A DNA stretch of 64,000 nucleotides from an uncultured Christensenella sp. (GTDB lineage: Bacteria > Bacillota > Clostridia > Christensenellales > CAG-917). The translations under genes were made by a program, and so were the position numbers. The stretch spans positions 120,704 to 184,703 of the forward strand of contig CAJTYG010000004.1 in assembly GCA_910584155.1 (NCBI GenBank), read 5' to 3'. Shown in pieces: positions 1-8,387 of this stretch (positions are counted from its first letter, which is position 1; every line of letters begins with the position of its first letter). The notes beneath the pieces were generated by a model. It worked only from the letters and a program-made list of their open reading frames with translations. It had not been told where the DNA came from and made no database searches.

Positions 1-450
1 TCTGTCGTACACGAAATACTCGGTAGCAACGCCCGAAAGCTCAGGCAGTTTGCCGTCGGAGCTTAAGGGCACGCCTGCGTGAACGCACAAAAAGTCGCCG
101 CCGTCATAGTAGTCGGGCATACCGTCAAAATTGTCCACGGTGTCCCAATCGAGCAGATGTCCGTCATATGGAAAATAATCCTGTAGCTGCTTGAGCACCA
201 TATCGAAGTCTACGTCGCCGTCGCTTGTGAGCGAATGATATTTTTTTAAAAAGTCGTATTCGTGATTGCCCTTGAGGCAAATGGCGTTGTCAAACGAAAA
301 TATGAGGTTTGCAAGCTTCACCGAGCGCTCGCCCTTGTCAATGATATCGCCGCTTACGATGAGGGTGTCGCTGTCCGTAAAGCGTATCTCGTCAAGCAGG
401 CGCAAAAACAGGTCGTATTCGCCGTGAATATCTGATATGCAATAGCGCAT
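1..450 (-). CDS. Metallophosphatase, Ser/Thr-phosphatase type (3' end cut by window)
   Basis: The reading frame stays open from the ATG at 448-450 to the window edge, giving 150 residues without the C-terminus. It starts MRYCISDIHGEYD and contains the calcineurin-like metallophosphatase motifs in order: D-x-H-GE near residue 7, GDIIDKG near residue 35 and GNHEYD near residue 60, with a further H in FLCVHAG near residue 127. These motifs bind two metals in the PPP-type phosphoesterases, a family that includes Ser/Thr phosphatases and Ap4A hydrolases. A GAGGAGGGC ribosome binding site sits just before the ATG. It reads the same way as the two genes at its 5' side but is separated from them by about 220 bp. 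Substrate unknown. Confidence 0.85.
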   Translation of the reverse strand, partial: MRYCISDIHGEYDLFLRLLDEIRFTDSDTLIVSGDIIDKGERSVKLANLIFSFDNAICLKGNHEYDFLKKYHSLTSDGDVDFDMVLKQLQDYFPYDGHLLDWDTVDNFDGMPDYYDGGDFLCVHAGVPLSSDGKLPELSGVATEYFVYDR

Positions 451-605
451 AATGCCCTCCTCAATTATTGTAATATCTTTTTTAATATAAAACATCTACT
501 AAGAAAAGTCAATGAACGGCAGTTTAAAAAGTATTTTTGATTAAAAGCGCAAAAACCGCATTTTATTGGTATCTGTTATAGGGATTTCCTTGTGGGCAAA
601 GAACC

Positions 606-640
606 AGCGCACTATCTTCGCTTGCGAAGTATAGTGCGCT
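606..640 (-). terminator. Hairpin, possible terminator of the acetyltransferase gene
   Basis: Arms of 16 bases (AGCGCACTATCTTCGC and its complement, with one extra base in the 3' arm) form a nearly perfect hairpin 34 bp past the stop of the GNAT gene. No clear T run follows on the minus strand, so a termination role is only likely from position. Confidence 0.4.
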
Positions 641-673
641 ATACTTTATAAGTTTAGGACAATAAATTGAAAT

Positions 674-1117
674 TTAACTTAATGTCTTTACAAAATAAAT
701 CATATCTATAAGCTGTATTCCACATTCGTAAATCGGGTGGTCGTAATTATCTGTAAAAAAGTTTTTAACTATGTGCGAACGCTTAAAACCACATTCCTCA
801 TAAAACGGAATGGTTAGTGGGCTATCGCCCGTGCCAACTTGTAAAGTATTATATTTTTCTTTGTAATGCTCACAAACGAAATCAACCAACTTTTTGCCAT
901 AGCCTTGCCGCTTGGATTGTGGCTCTACGGCAAGATTTTTGATTTCCAAAACACCATTGCCCTCGTCGCAAATTAAGATTTCCGCTTTTACGCCGTTATC
1001 GTCAAGGACATACATAGCACCCTTATCAAGATACTTTTCAATCATACTTTTCTGCTCGTCCGCAAGTAATAACAATCGCAAATAATCCCATTTATTATTT
1101 ACTTGATATATGTTCAT
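674..1117 (-). CDS. GNAT family N-acetyltransferase
   Basis: A 147-residue protein with the GNAT fold signature. A beta-strand leading into LAVEPQSKRQGYGKKL (about residues 62-78) carries the Q/R-x-x-G-x-G/A acetyl-CoA pyrophosphate loop, and FYEECGF (about 105-111) is the usual motif-B end. GNAT enzymes move an acetyl group from acetyl-CoA to an amine, but the acceptor cannot be predicted from sequence. The length is normal for the family. A strong GGAGGAATT ribosome binding site supports the start. The gene stands alone, with hairpin DNA downstream. Confidence 0.85.
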   Translation of the reverse strand: MNIYQVNNKWDYLRLLLLADEQKSMIEKYLDKGAMYVLDDNGVKAEILICDEGNGVLEIKNLAVEPQSKRQGYGKKLVDFVCEHYKEKYNTLQVGTGDSPLTIPFYEECGFKRSHIVKNFFTDNYDHPIYECGIQLIDMIYFVKTLS

Positions 1118-1264
1118 AATTCCTCCGTTAAATTACTGTTTATAGTAGTTTCATCATATCATAACCGTACTAAAAAGCAAGGACTGATTATCGTCCTTGC
1201 TTTAATCCCTATGAAATACACTGCTAAATGCGGTTTTTGTAGATATAAACATCAATTTATGCAA

Positions 1265-2518
1265 TTATCTGCTTTTACATCTGCCGAGCGTCACGTTGTC
1301 GGAGGTTCTGTCACGCAGGCACTCTATGGGGTTTAAATCGTGCTCGGCACGGTAGTCCTGCCCGCTGTTGTCGATGTGCGCTCTGATGACGGCGTGGCTT
1401 GGCGTCATCTTATCGTTGTAATTTACTATGCGCTGATAGTTGAAAAAGTCTGCGTCGTTGGGCAAGCCGTTGACGTTGATATATCCCTCTCTGAGCGAGG
1501 TGTTTTCCACTGTCTCGGCAATAATTCGACGGATATATGCCTCCTGCGGCGAGAAGCTGAGAAGCTCGGGAAAATTGCCGTCGGGTATGACTTCCTGCCA
1601 CTCCTTTTTGCCGTACTTTTTAAGCGCTTCGGCGGCAATATGCAGGTGGGCTATTTCCTGCCTCAGGCACTGTTCCCACACCTTTTTGACGTTTTTGTCC
1701 GTTTCGTCTTTCCAGCAGGAATAGTACAGATAGCACTCGGTGTACTCGTGGTTGAGCCAACACTCGAGCCACCCCTCGTTTACGTCCATAAGCGAGCCGT
1801 ACTGCGTGACGTGCTGCTCCTCTACCATTGCGATTTCCTGATATAAGCGTCTGCCGAGGTCGGTTTCGTAAAAGGCGCACTGATTCATATAATAGTTCAT
1901 CGTCTGCTGCTCCGCCGCCGTGATAATGGCAACGTCAAGCTTGGTTATGGGCGCAGCCTTTTTGAAATTTGTAGGCTTGCGCACGTCGTCGTACGGGTGA
2001 CGGTGATGCGCTATCGTGGGGCGTGCGGGCGTGATTTCGGTGTAGCCGTTTACGAGCCTGTCGGCATGTATGCCGTGCTCCATATCCAAAAGATCCGCAT
2101 ATCTGTAAAGGTGATCAAAGTCCTCAAGCAAGGCAAAATCGAGCGCCGCTTTGACGTTCATATCGGGCTCTCTTTGCGCAAGTATCGCAGTAAGCTCAAC
2201 GGCGAGCTGCTCATAACCTATAGTGCTCTCGAGCACCGTCTCGTCCTTTGGCTTGAGGCAGGCGATCTTCTTTTGCTGCTGCTGTTCGTTTTTCCTCACG
2301 AATTCGAGCTGACGGCGTAAATCGTTGTCCTTGCAATGACGGAAAAACTGATGGGAAAACCAAACCGCCTCATACTCCGTGCCGTTCATAAGAATGATAC
2401 GTGTCTTTGTAAAGGCGTCCGTGTCGTTTTTGGAATAGCTTTCGGGATAGATAGTTTTCCAATCGTAAAAGAGTTTTTCGGATTTTTCCGGTGCTTCGTT
2501 AAATGGATTGAATGACAT
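1265..2518 (-). CDS. Ferritin-like superfamily protein, putative di-iron
   Basis: A 417-residue protein without signal peptide. It has acidic/histidine helical motifs of ferritin-like di-iron proteins: LEDFDHLYRYADL near residue 129, VEEQHVTQYGSL near 233, HEYTECYLYY near 258 and RQEIAHLHIAAEAL near 287. Three are E/D-x-x-H pairs of the kind that ligate iron. The central part (about 115-305) is therefore likely a four-helix bundle, and the flanking regions are unassigned. AAAGGAG before the ATG supports the start. In anaerobes such proteins often handle oxygen or peroxide stress, but nothing nearby proves that here. Catalogues often leave this type as hypothetical. Confidence 0.6.
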   Translation of the reverse strand: MSFNPFNEAPEKSEKLFYDWKTIYPESYSKNDTDAFTKTRIILMNGTEYEAVWFSHQFFRHCKDNDLRRQLEFVRKNEQQQQKKIACLKPKDETVLESTIGYEQLAVELTAILAQREPDMNVKAALDFALLEDFDHLYRYADLLDMEHGIHADRLVNGYTEITPARPTIAHHRHPYDDVRKPTNFKKAAPITKLDVAIITAAEQQTMNYYMNQCAFYETDLGRRLYQEIAMVEEQHVTQYGSLMDVNEGWLECWLNHEYTECYLYYSCWKDETDKNVKKVWEQCLRQEIAHLHIAAEALKKYGKKEWQEVIPDGNFPELLSFSPQEAYIRRIIAETVENTSLREGYINVNGLPNDADFFNYQRIVNYNDKMTPSHAVIRAHIDNSGQDYRAEHDLNPIECLRDRTSDNVTLGRCKSR

Positions 2519-2670
2519 AAAAAATTCTCCTTTTTTGATAGAAAAATTATGCCCATTTCAAAAAAATTCTATACATTTGTACAAAATCAATATTGCATAT
2601 GGTTTTTAACTATGTTAGTATATAAGTAATATATTATACAAAAGCGCAAATGCGTAAATCGGAGAAAATT

Positions 2671-3762
2671 ATGACAGAGTATCCAAATTACATATCACCA
2701 AAGCGTGTGCCCGCTCCCACGCCTCAAAGCATCGTTGAGGACGGCAAAGTGCATTACGGCACATTTGATGCGCCGTTTAAAAATCTGAATATGCTTGACG
2801 CAGTAAAGCCCTGCGGCAAAACGCCCAACTTTTTGAAGTCGTCCCGCCTTGTCGAGTGGGAAGCATTTGAGGTCGATATGGACGAGGGCTCGCTGATAAG
2901 CGCCGTGTACAACACAAACGGAATGGGCTTTTCCATCTTTGTGTGGTATGACAAAAAAGAGGACAAAATTTATAGCTGGCGCAATATCGTGCCAAAGAAA
3001 AAGGCAAAGGTCGCATCACAGCTTGTGGACGACTACTGCTACTGCAAAACAAAAAAAAGCGAATATCGCATAAACAACGACTTTCTAAACGGCAAGGCGT
3101 CTGCAAGAGGCTTTACCGAGGGCAAGAGCGGCAAGTTTTCTATAGATATGAAGTTTGAGCGTATATCGCCGCTTGCAAACGGCGTTATGCCGCTTGCCAA
3201 AAACAAGGACGGCAGTTTCCGCAACCCACTGTACAGCGAAAAGGATTTCTTTAAAGCCACGGGTACGATAACCGTCAATAACAAAGCCTACACCACAAAC
3301 GAGCGCTCGGTCGGCATAATCGACGACCACAAGGGATATTATCCCTACCGTGCGCACTACGACTGGCTGACAACTATGGGACAGCTTGAGGTCGACGGCG
3401 AGAAAAAATATTTCGGCTTTAACCTCACCCGCAATCAGTCGGTGGAACAGGACAATTACAACGAAAACTTCATTTGGTGCGGCGACGAGCAGTTCCCTCT
3501 GCCTCCTGTGGTTTTCAAGCATAAAAACGGCAAGAAGAAAGCGGACGAGTGGTATATAACGGACGAAAAGGGCGAGGGAATCGTTGACATCACATTTAAG
3601 CTCAGCAAAACCTTTTATATGCCAATACACGCCTTGATAGTGGAATGTTATTATGCTCTGCCCTTTGGCACGATAAGCGGATACGTCACCGACACCAACG
3701 GCAAAAAGTATTCTGTTGACGGAATGGTGGGCATTGGCGAGGACAAAACCACAAGAATGTAA
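2671..3762 (+). CDS. DUF2804 family protein
   Basis: The chosen start is the ATG at 2671, preceded by GGAG at 2661; an in-frame ATG at 2650 lacks a ribosome binding site. This gives 363 residues. The C-terminal half carries the aromatic/Asn pattern typical of DUF2804 (GFNLTRNQSVEQDNYNEN, then an IWCGDEQFPLPPVVF stretch). No catalytic residues are known for this family, whose predicted fold resembles lipocalin-like hydroxyneurosporene-synthase relatives. No signal peptide. A second, quite divergent DUF2804 gene lies at 8388-9428 on the other strand. Function unknown. Confidence 0.75.
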   Translation: MTEYPNYISPKRVPAPTPQSIVEDGKVHYGTFDAPFKNLNMLDAVKPCGKTPNFLKSSRLVEWEAFEVDMDEGSLISAVYNTNGMGFSIFVWYDKKEDKIYSWRNIVPKKKAKVASQLVDDYCYCKTKKSEYRINNDFLNGKASARGFTEGKSGKFSIDMKFERISPLANGVMPLAKNKDGSFRNPLYSEKDFFKATGTITVNNKAYTTNERSVGIIDDHKGYYPYRAHYDWLTTMGQLEVDGEKKYFGFNLTRNQSVEQDNYNENFIWCGDEQFPLPPVVFKHKNGKKKADEWYITDEKGEGIVDITFKLSKTFYMPIHALIVECYYALPFGTISGYVTDTNGKKYSVDGMVGIGEDKTTRM

Positions 3763-3791
3763 TAGCAAAGTCATCTATCTGATATTCAAAA

Positions 3792-3823
3792 TAAACCGTG
3801 CAGTCTGATCACTGCACGGTTTA
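3792..3823. terminator. Symmetrical terminator hairpin between convergent genes
   Basis: A perfect 13-bp stem (TAAACCGTGCAGT with its complement, loop CTGATC) sits between the plus-strand DUF2804 gene and the minus-strand rtcB gene. A/T tracts on both sides make it usable in both directions. Confidence 0.8.
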
Positions 3824-3879
3824 AATTATTGCATACAAAAAAGTCTAATAATAACTTTCAGTTTTGCTATATATAAACT

Positions 3880-5094
3880 TTACTTTTGGCGTTTTATATC
3901 ATCGCTCGCTTTGAAGTTATATACGGGCTTGATACGCTTTTGTATTTCTACTGTCGGGGCAATATTGTCGATAATGTCCTCTATCTTTTTATAAGCCATA
4001 GGGCTCTCATCAAGCGTCCCCTTGCACACCGACGTCGTATAAATACCTTCCATCTGCTGTTCATAGTCCTTCATCGACAATGTTGCAAACGCCTTGCTTC
4101 TGCTTAACAATCTGCCTGCCCCATGCGGCGCACTGAAATTCCATTCTGCATTCCCTTTGCCTTCGCAAATCAGAGAACCGTCACGCATATTGATTGGGAT
4201 AATCAACCGCTCCTTCTTCTGCGCAGATACGGCGCCCTTGCGCAAAATCATATTTTCGGTGTCGATATAGTTGTGTATGGTTGTAAAACAATCTTTGACC
4301 GTCAACCCCAAGCCTACCACTATTTCATCTACCATAGCCTGTCTATTTACAACGGCATAATTTTGAATTATTTTCATATCGTGAATATAATCTTTAAACA
4401 ATGTCCCCGTCAGATATGCCATATCAGGATCGATTTTTGCCTTGTTCTTTTTTGCTTTTTCAATTTCGAGCTCGATCAACTGCTGCTTGCCCTGAGCTTT
4501 TAATCTTGCAATTATTTCTTTTATCTGCGTATCCGAATTGCCGCTGAGTGTTTTGTAAGCCTGCGTCTGATAATAATTTGCGACCTCTAAACCGAGATGA
4601 CGGCTCCCCGAGTGTACGACAAGATACATAGAACCGTTTTCATCAGTATCCACTTCAATAAAGTGATTGCCCCCGCCAAGCGTTCCTACACTTCGATAAG
4701 CAAGCTCAGCGTTTATTTTTGAGTAGCATTTAAGCTCTTTCAGATTGACTTTGCTTGCGTATGCGTGTTGCTTTTTTCTACAAGTCATTCCAAATGGAAT
4801 ATTATCATAGATAAGCTTATCCAATTTTGCAAAATCTATATTTCTTTCATTAAGCTCTGCTACTTCCATTCCGCAGCCTATGTCCACTCCCACCATGTTG
4901 GGGACTATTTTGTCGATTATAGTCATTGTGGTGCCGATCGTACATCCCGCACCCGCATGGACATCGGGCATTATACGGATTTTTGATTTTGCAAAAGCCG
5001 CCTCATCACATATTTGTTTGATTTGGCTTATAGCGTGTTCTTCTATAACATCAGTATATATCTTTGCACTGTTATGCCGTCCTGTGATTATCAT
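3880..5094 (-). CDS. rtcB: RNA-splicing ligase RtcB
   Basis: A 404-residue RtcB protein. RtcB joins RNA 3'-phosphate or 2',3'-cyclic phosphate ends to 5'-OH ends using GTP and Mn2+. Visible family motifs: DVHAGAGCTIGTT (about 43-55), GVDIGCGMEV (about 69-78) with the metal-binding Asp and Cys, GGGNHFIEVD (about 140), HSGSRHLG (about 160) and SAPHGAGRLLSRSKA (about 325), whose His is guanylylated. The length is normal for short bacterial RtcB. GGAGGGC lies just before the ATG. The 161-residue gene upstream on the same strand and the divergent WYL gene are probable partners, which suggests an inducible RNA-repair locus. No RtcA cyclase or archease gene is in the window. Confidence 0.95.
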   Translation of the reverse strand: MIITGRHNSAKIYTDVIEEHAISQIKQICDEAAFAKSKIRIMPDVHAGAGCTIGTTMTIIDKIVPNMVGVDIGCGMEVAELNERNIDFAKLDKLIYDNIPFGMTCRKKQHAYASKVNLKELKCYSKINAELAYRSVGTLGGGNHFIEVDTDENGSMYLVVHSGSRHLGLEVANYYQTQAYKTLSGNSDTQIKEIIARLKAQGKQQLIELEIEKAKKNKAKIDPDMAYLTGTLFKDYIHDMKIIQNYAVVNRQAMVDEIVVGLGLTVKDCFTTIHNYIDTENMILRKGAVSAQKKERLIIPINMRDGSLICEGKGNAEWNFSAPHGAGRLLSRSKAFATLSMKDYEQQMEGIYTTSVCKGTLDESPMAYKKIEDIIDNIAPTVEIQKRIKPVYNFKASDDIKRQK

Positions 5095-5344
5095 ATGCCC
5101 TCCTTGCAGTTTGACTAAATAATGATACGAATATAACCTTTACTTCCTCGTATCGAAGCTGTGCAGTTTACAACTTAAGTTTTAACAGTTGCCGTCAGCC
5201 TTATTATGTTTAAGAACATTACCTCCGTCTTATACTTTAAACAAAATCTACAAGCTACGACCGATAATTCTAAACCGTTTTTATATACTTAGACAATATC
5301 AAATCCTTATGATTTGTGCCATACGGTCAACTGAGGAATGTTTT

Positions 5345-5830
5345 TCAGATTTCAATAAGATTTGTCAGATTTGCTTTGTCAATAGCAACCTGCAATTTGC
5401 AAATTATAGAATATAACTTATTTTGCTCTTCGATCACCTTATCGGGATCATACAAGCACTCGGTATACTCCAAAACGCCGTTGCTCGTTATCCTGCGAGA
5501 TAATTTGTCGTATTCGCCCAAATCATCAAGCCTGCTGTATTCTGCATTGAGCTGAGCAAGATACACGAGCGCTTCGCCTATCGTAATATCAAATCCCTCT
5601 ACCATAACGGTGCAGTTGGCGCATGCGAGAGCATGTTTTATCTTTCTTATCTGCAAATCGATTTTCTCAATTTCTTTTCTTGTATCTTCATAAGAATACT
5701 TTGAAATACATTTTACTTCATCTTCCTTATACGATACTCTACTCCTGTTTTCCTCTGTATAAACAATTATACTTTTTCTTGTTTCAAGCTCCTTAATAAG
5801 CTTCATTGCCTCACTGTTGCATATTTTCAT
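5345..5830 (-). CDS. Small helical protein of the RtcB/WYL locus, unknown function
   Basis: A 161-residue, mostly helical charged protein with likely coiled-coil segments (DTRKEIEKIDLQIRKIKHAL, about 59-78, and a second helix at about 100-118). Between them is a conserved-looking patch, VMVEGFDITIGEALVYL. I recall similar short proteins next to RtcB genes in other Firmicutes but cannot name the family with certainty. GGAGGTGGC before the ATG gives a strong start. It is transcribed toward rtcB with a 250-bp gap and is divergent from the WYL regulator. A role as RtcB cofactor or RNA-binding adaptor is speculative. Confidence 0.6.
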   Translation of the reverse strand: MKICNSEAMKLIKELETRKSIIVYTEENRSRVSYKEDEVKCISKYSYEDTRKEIEKIDLQIRKIKHALACANCTVMVEGFDITIGEALVYLAQLNAEYSRLDDLGEYDKLSRRITSNGVLEYTECLYDPDKVIEEQNKLYSIICKLQVAIDKANLTNLIEI

Positions 5831-5989
5831 ATTGCCACCTCCAAAATCAATATCATTTGCTTGCGAAATAATTAAAGCATATTCAAAATACTATGTAAAT
5901 ACGCACTTTAAATAAATTTTTCGCCCCCTAAATTTGGGTTAAAATGACTTAAATATAGATATAATATGGCAAATTTATTCAATTTTAAA

Positions 5990-6019
5990 TTTACTTTAGA
6001 CCCCTTTTTATGGTATAAT
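5990..6019 (+). promoter_or_regulatory. Probable promoter of the WYL regulator
   Basis: TTTACT at 5990-5995 and a consensus TATAAT at 6014-6019 are 18 bp apart. Transcription would begin about 14 bp before the start codon. The divergent small gene starts at 5830, so regulator and targets share this 210-bp AT-rich region. Confidence 0.45.
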
Positions 6020-6039
6020 TTGTCAAAAAGGGAAATTAT

Positions 6040-7026
6040 ATGGAAAAAATTAAAATTTATGTTACAGACTACATATCCGATATTCTGTTAAAAGATACCG
6101 AGGGTTTTGAATTTTTTAAGAAAGACGGCAGAACGTTAAACAAAAATGCACTTCTTACAAAACTGATAATAAACTACCATAAACGCTTTATGGATGAACA
6201 AAACGAACTGAAATCATATTTAAAACGGTCTATCGGCAACACTGCAACGATAAGCAGAAAACAGCTTGATGAGCTTTGCACCGAAATCAGCGAAAGCTTT
6301 TACGACCATAAAACTGCGGTGCACGGTAAAAAATTTGATAAACTCGTTTCCTTAAAGCCTACGAAAGAATCAGAGCCTATAATAGACTACATTGACAAAT
6401 ACTTGCTAATGGGGCGCAGTTTGTCGGAATATTTCAGAAATATGTTTGCGTCATATGCTGCGCTTCCTCAGGATAAGAGAGAAGCTATAATCTTTAAGCC
6501 TCAATACGAGGCGGTGCTTAAAGCTATAAAGGAAAAAAAGAAGGTGTTTATTACCACATCAAATTCTTTTAACAACAAATTTGAAACCGCTCCATATGCA
6601 ATCGCAAACTCAAAAGAAGAATTGCATTTATATGTTATAGGCGTACAAAAAGGCTGCAATCCCATAAGACTGTCAAGAATTACAAGCATAACTCAACTAT
6701 CGGCAGACGCAACCTTCACAAAGGAGCAAACCTTATTGGCAGAAAGAATGATACAGTATGGACCGCAATTTATATATAAGCCGTTTGAAAAAGAGGTTTT
6801 AGTCGAATTAACAGCAAAAGGTTTGGATAAATATAAAAAAATGTACGTCCATCGTCCGATACCCACAAAGATTGACAACAATCATTATTATTTTAACTGC
6901 TCTTATTCTCAAATAATACAGTACTTTGTGCGTTTTGGTGAAGACGCAAAGGTCATTTATCCTCAAACCGTACGTGACGAAATCATTAGTTTTCACCGCA
7001 AGGCATTGTTAAGATATACAAAATAA
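6040..7026 (+). CDS. WYL domain-containing transcriptional regulator
   Basis: A 328-residue protein. A mid-to-C-terminal WYL-type domain spans about 150-325, from YEAVLKAIKEKKKV through a strand resembling the LHLYVIGV / IRLSRITSI pattern that closes WYL domains. The N-terminal 60 residues (TLNKNALLTKLIINYHKRF) look ribbon-helix-helix-like rather than winged-helix, an arrangement I recall in some clostridial WYL proteins. WYL domains sense nucleic-acid or nucleotide ligands and often control RNA- and DNA-repair or defence genes. Its divergent position relative to the rtcB pair suggests it controls them in response to RNA damage products; that is inference. AAAGGG precedes the ATG. Confidence 0.75.
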   Translation: MEKIKIYVTDYISDILLKDTEGFEFFKKDGRTLNKNALLTKLIINYHKRFMDEQNELKSYLKRSIGNTATISRKQLDELCTEISESFYDHKTAVHGKKFDKLVSLKPTKESEPIIDYIDKYLLMGRSLSEYFRNMFASYAALPQDKREAIIFKPQYEAVLKAIKEKKKVFITTSNSFNNKFETAPYAIANSKEELHLYVIGVQKGCNPIRLSRITSITQLSADATFTKEQTLLAERMIQYGPQFIYKPFEKEVLVELTAKGLDKYKKMYVHRPIPTKIDNNHYYFNCSYSQIIQYFVRFGEDAKVIYPQTVRDEIISFHRKALLRYTK

Positions 7027-7041
7027 ATTTTATTCCTTTTA

Positions 7042-7075
7042 TATAAATACCGTGACCGACGTCACGGTATTTATA
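7042..7075. terminator. Bidirectional terminator hairpin
   Basis: A perfect 15-bp stem with loop CGAC (arms 7042-7056 and 7061-7075) between the convergent WYL gene and the 240-residue gene. A/T-rich outer arms give U runs in both directions. Confidence 0.85.
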
Positions 7076-7078
7076 ACA

Positions 7079-7801
7079 TTATCTCGACACAAGATACAGT
7101 CTTAACTGCTCGTCCATTTCGGACACTTCCTTAGCGCAGAGCTTGGCTCGGTTGAGCGCACCCTTGAGCCCTATCCATATGGCTTTTATCATAAGCCTGT
7201 CTCGGGCGTCGAGTGCGGCGGCAAAGCCCTCTATCATCACGCAGAAGTTTTCGCTTTCGGCGTTTGACAAACCACATTCTCGCACGGTGTTGTACATATT
7301 GACGATGAGATATTCCGTCTGTTGGCTGAGCCCGTCGGGGGCAAAATCTACCTCTCTGTCCACAGGTGCGGGCTCGTTTGCAATGCCGTTGATGACAAAG
7401 TCTACTATTGCGTGCTTAAACGGCGTCATCACCCTTTCAAAAAACGTCAGATAACTGCCCTGCTTGCTGCTGTCGGGAAAATAGTCTATGACAAACTTCA
7501 TCATATCCATCTTGTTTTCGTCAAACTCAAGCAGAAGAGCTGCAACAAATGCGACCAATTTTTGCGGATTTTTGGGCAGACGGAAAACGTGTCTTTCGCC
7601 TGTAAAGGTCATAGCCTTGCTTTTTTCCGCTTCAAAATCAAAGCCCTTGTTGCAAAATGTCAACACGGTTTTAAACTCGCTGTAATAGGCAAGGCATTTC
7701 AAAACTGTTTCGAGCTTGTCGACAGCGTAAATTATATTGGTGTTTTGCATATCCGTAAGCGCCCAAACAAGAGCGTTTACGCCTTCGCCAGTATAGTTCA
7801 T
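7079..7801 (-). CDS. Conserved hypothetical protein, 240 residues
   Basis: I do not recognise this family. The protein is soluble, has no signal peptide, and its predicted helices resemble a helical repeat bundle (VLKCLAYYSEFKTVL near 28; KLVAFVAALLLEFDENKMDMM near 80). Two cysteines lie in the C-terminal third (AKLCAKEVSEMDEQL near the end). AAAGGAAAA before the ATG supports the start. It is convergent with the WYL gene, sharing the terminator, and is followed upstream by about 590 bp of repeat DNA, so it appears to be a single-gene unit. Confidence 0.55.
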   Translation of the reverse strand: MNYTGEGVNALVWALTDMQNTNIIYAVDKLETVLKCLAYYSEFKTVLTFCNKGFDFEAEKSKAMTFTGERHVFRLPKNPQKLVAFVAALLLEFDENKMDMMKFVIDYFPDSSKQGSYLTFFERVMTPFKHAIVDFVINGIANEPAPVDREVDFAPDGLSQQTEYLIVNMYNTVRECGLSNAESENFCVMIEGFAAALDARDRLMIKAIWIGLKGALNRAKLCAKEVSEMDEQLRLYLVSR

Positions 7802-7877
7802 ATTTTTTCCTTTATAAAAAGTTTACGTTGGATATTTTTATACCTATTCCCTATGCTTCGCAACGAGTGCAGGGAAA

Positions 7878-7949
7878 CAATCCCCTCACCGCCTCATCGC
7901 ACAAAGTGCGAATTCGGCAGAGCTCCCCTTACTAAAGGGAGCCATAATG
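7878..7949 (+). repeat. Dispersed repeat family A, copy 1
   Basis: About 70 bp beginning CAATCCCCTCACCGCCTC and ending in the small hairpin CTCCCCTTA/TAAAGGGAG plus CCATAATG. The same order of motifs recurs at 20428, 33654 (reversed), 33983 (partial) and 41521. Non-coding; no transposase is associated. Confidence 0.7.
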
Positions 7950-8020
7950 TGATGACTGGATTGCTTCGGCAATAGCCTCGCAATGACGAATAAAAGTGCA
8001 AAAGCTATTGTAATATTTTC

Positions 8021-8128
8021 GCAAAAGTGGGAATTGACTTCCCGCTTTTGCACCTTATGCAAAATCAACCCCTTGATTTTGCAGACGTTTGCGCTTACAG
8101 CAAAACTCGCAATACTTTGCGATTTTGC
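8021..8128. repeat. Cluster of three consecutive hairpins in a non-coding gap
   Basis: Three hairpins follow each other: 8021-8033/8039-8051 (GCAAAAGTGGGAA with its complement, one G-T pair), 8059-8068/8073-8082 (perfect 10 bp, loop CCCC) and 8100-8112/8117-8128 (12 bp with one bulge). All begin GCAAAA and end TTTTGC. The rest of the 7802-8387 gap shows no coding sequence, only copy A1 and a short inverted repeat around 8234-8298 (CGATACTTTG / CAAAGTATCG type). Confidence 0.6.
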
Positions 8129-8387
8129 GTGCCGAGTGTAACGAGGCGTAACATTCGGCGCAATTAAAACCGTTGCCCTGCCTATTGCGCTGATTGATTT
8201 TATCCACTTACCCGTAAGGGCATTCACCAAACAAAGTATCGTGCGGAACATAGCAGATGTTTACAATGTAATTTAGATACAATAGCAAACGATACTTTGT
8301 GCGGTCAGTGAAAATAAAATCAAGCTTAGGCTTAGGCAATGCTTGCAAGCAAGCGTTGCCTTGCCTATTGCGCTGATTTTATTTTTT

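Noticed and set aside
1340..1846. A 168-codon frame on the plus strand
   Set aside because: Antisense to the ferritin-like gene, which has recognisable motifs and a good ribosome binding site.
7322..7975. A 217-codon plus-strand frame
   Set aside because: Antisense to the 240-residue gene and running into repeat A1; no ribosome binding site.
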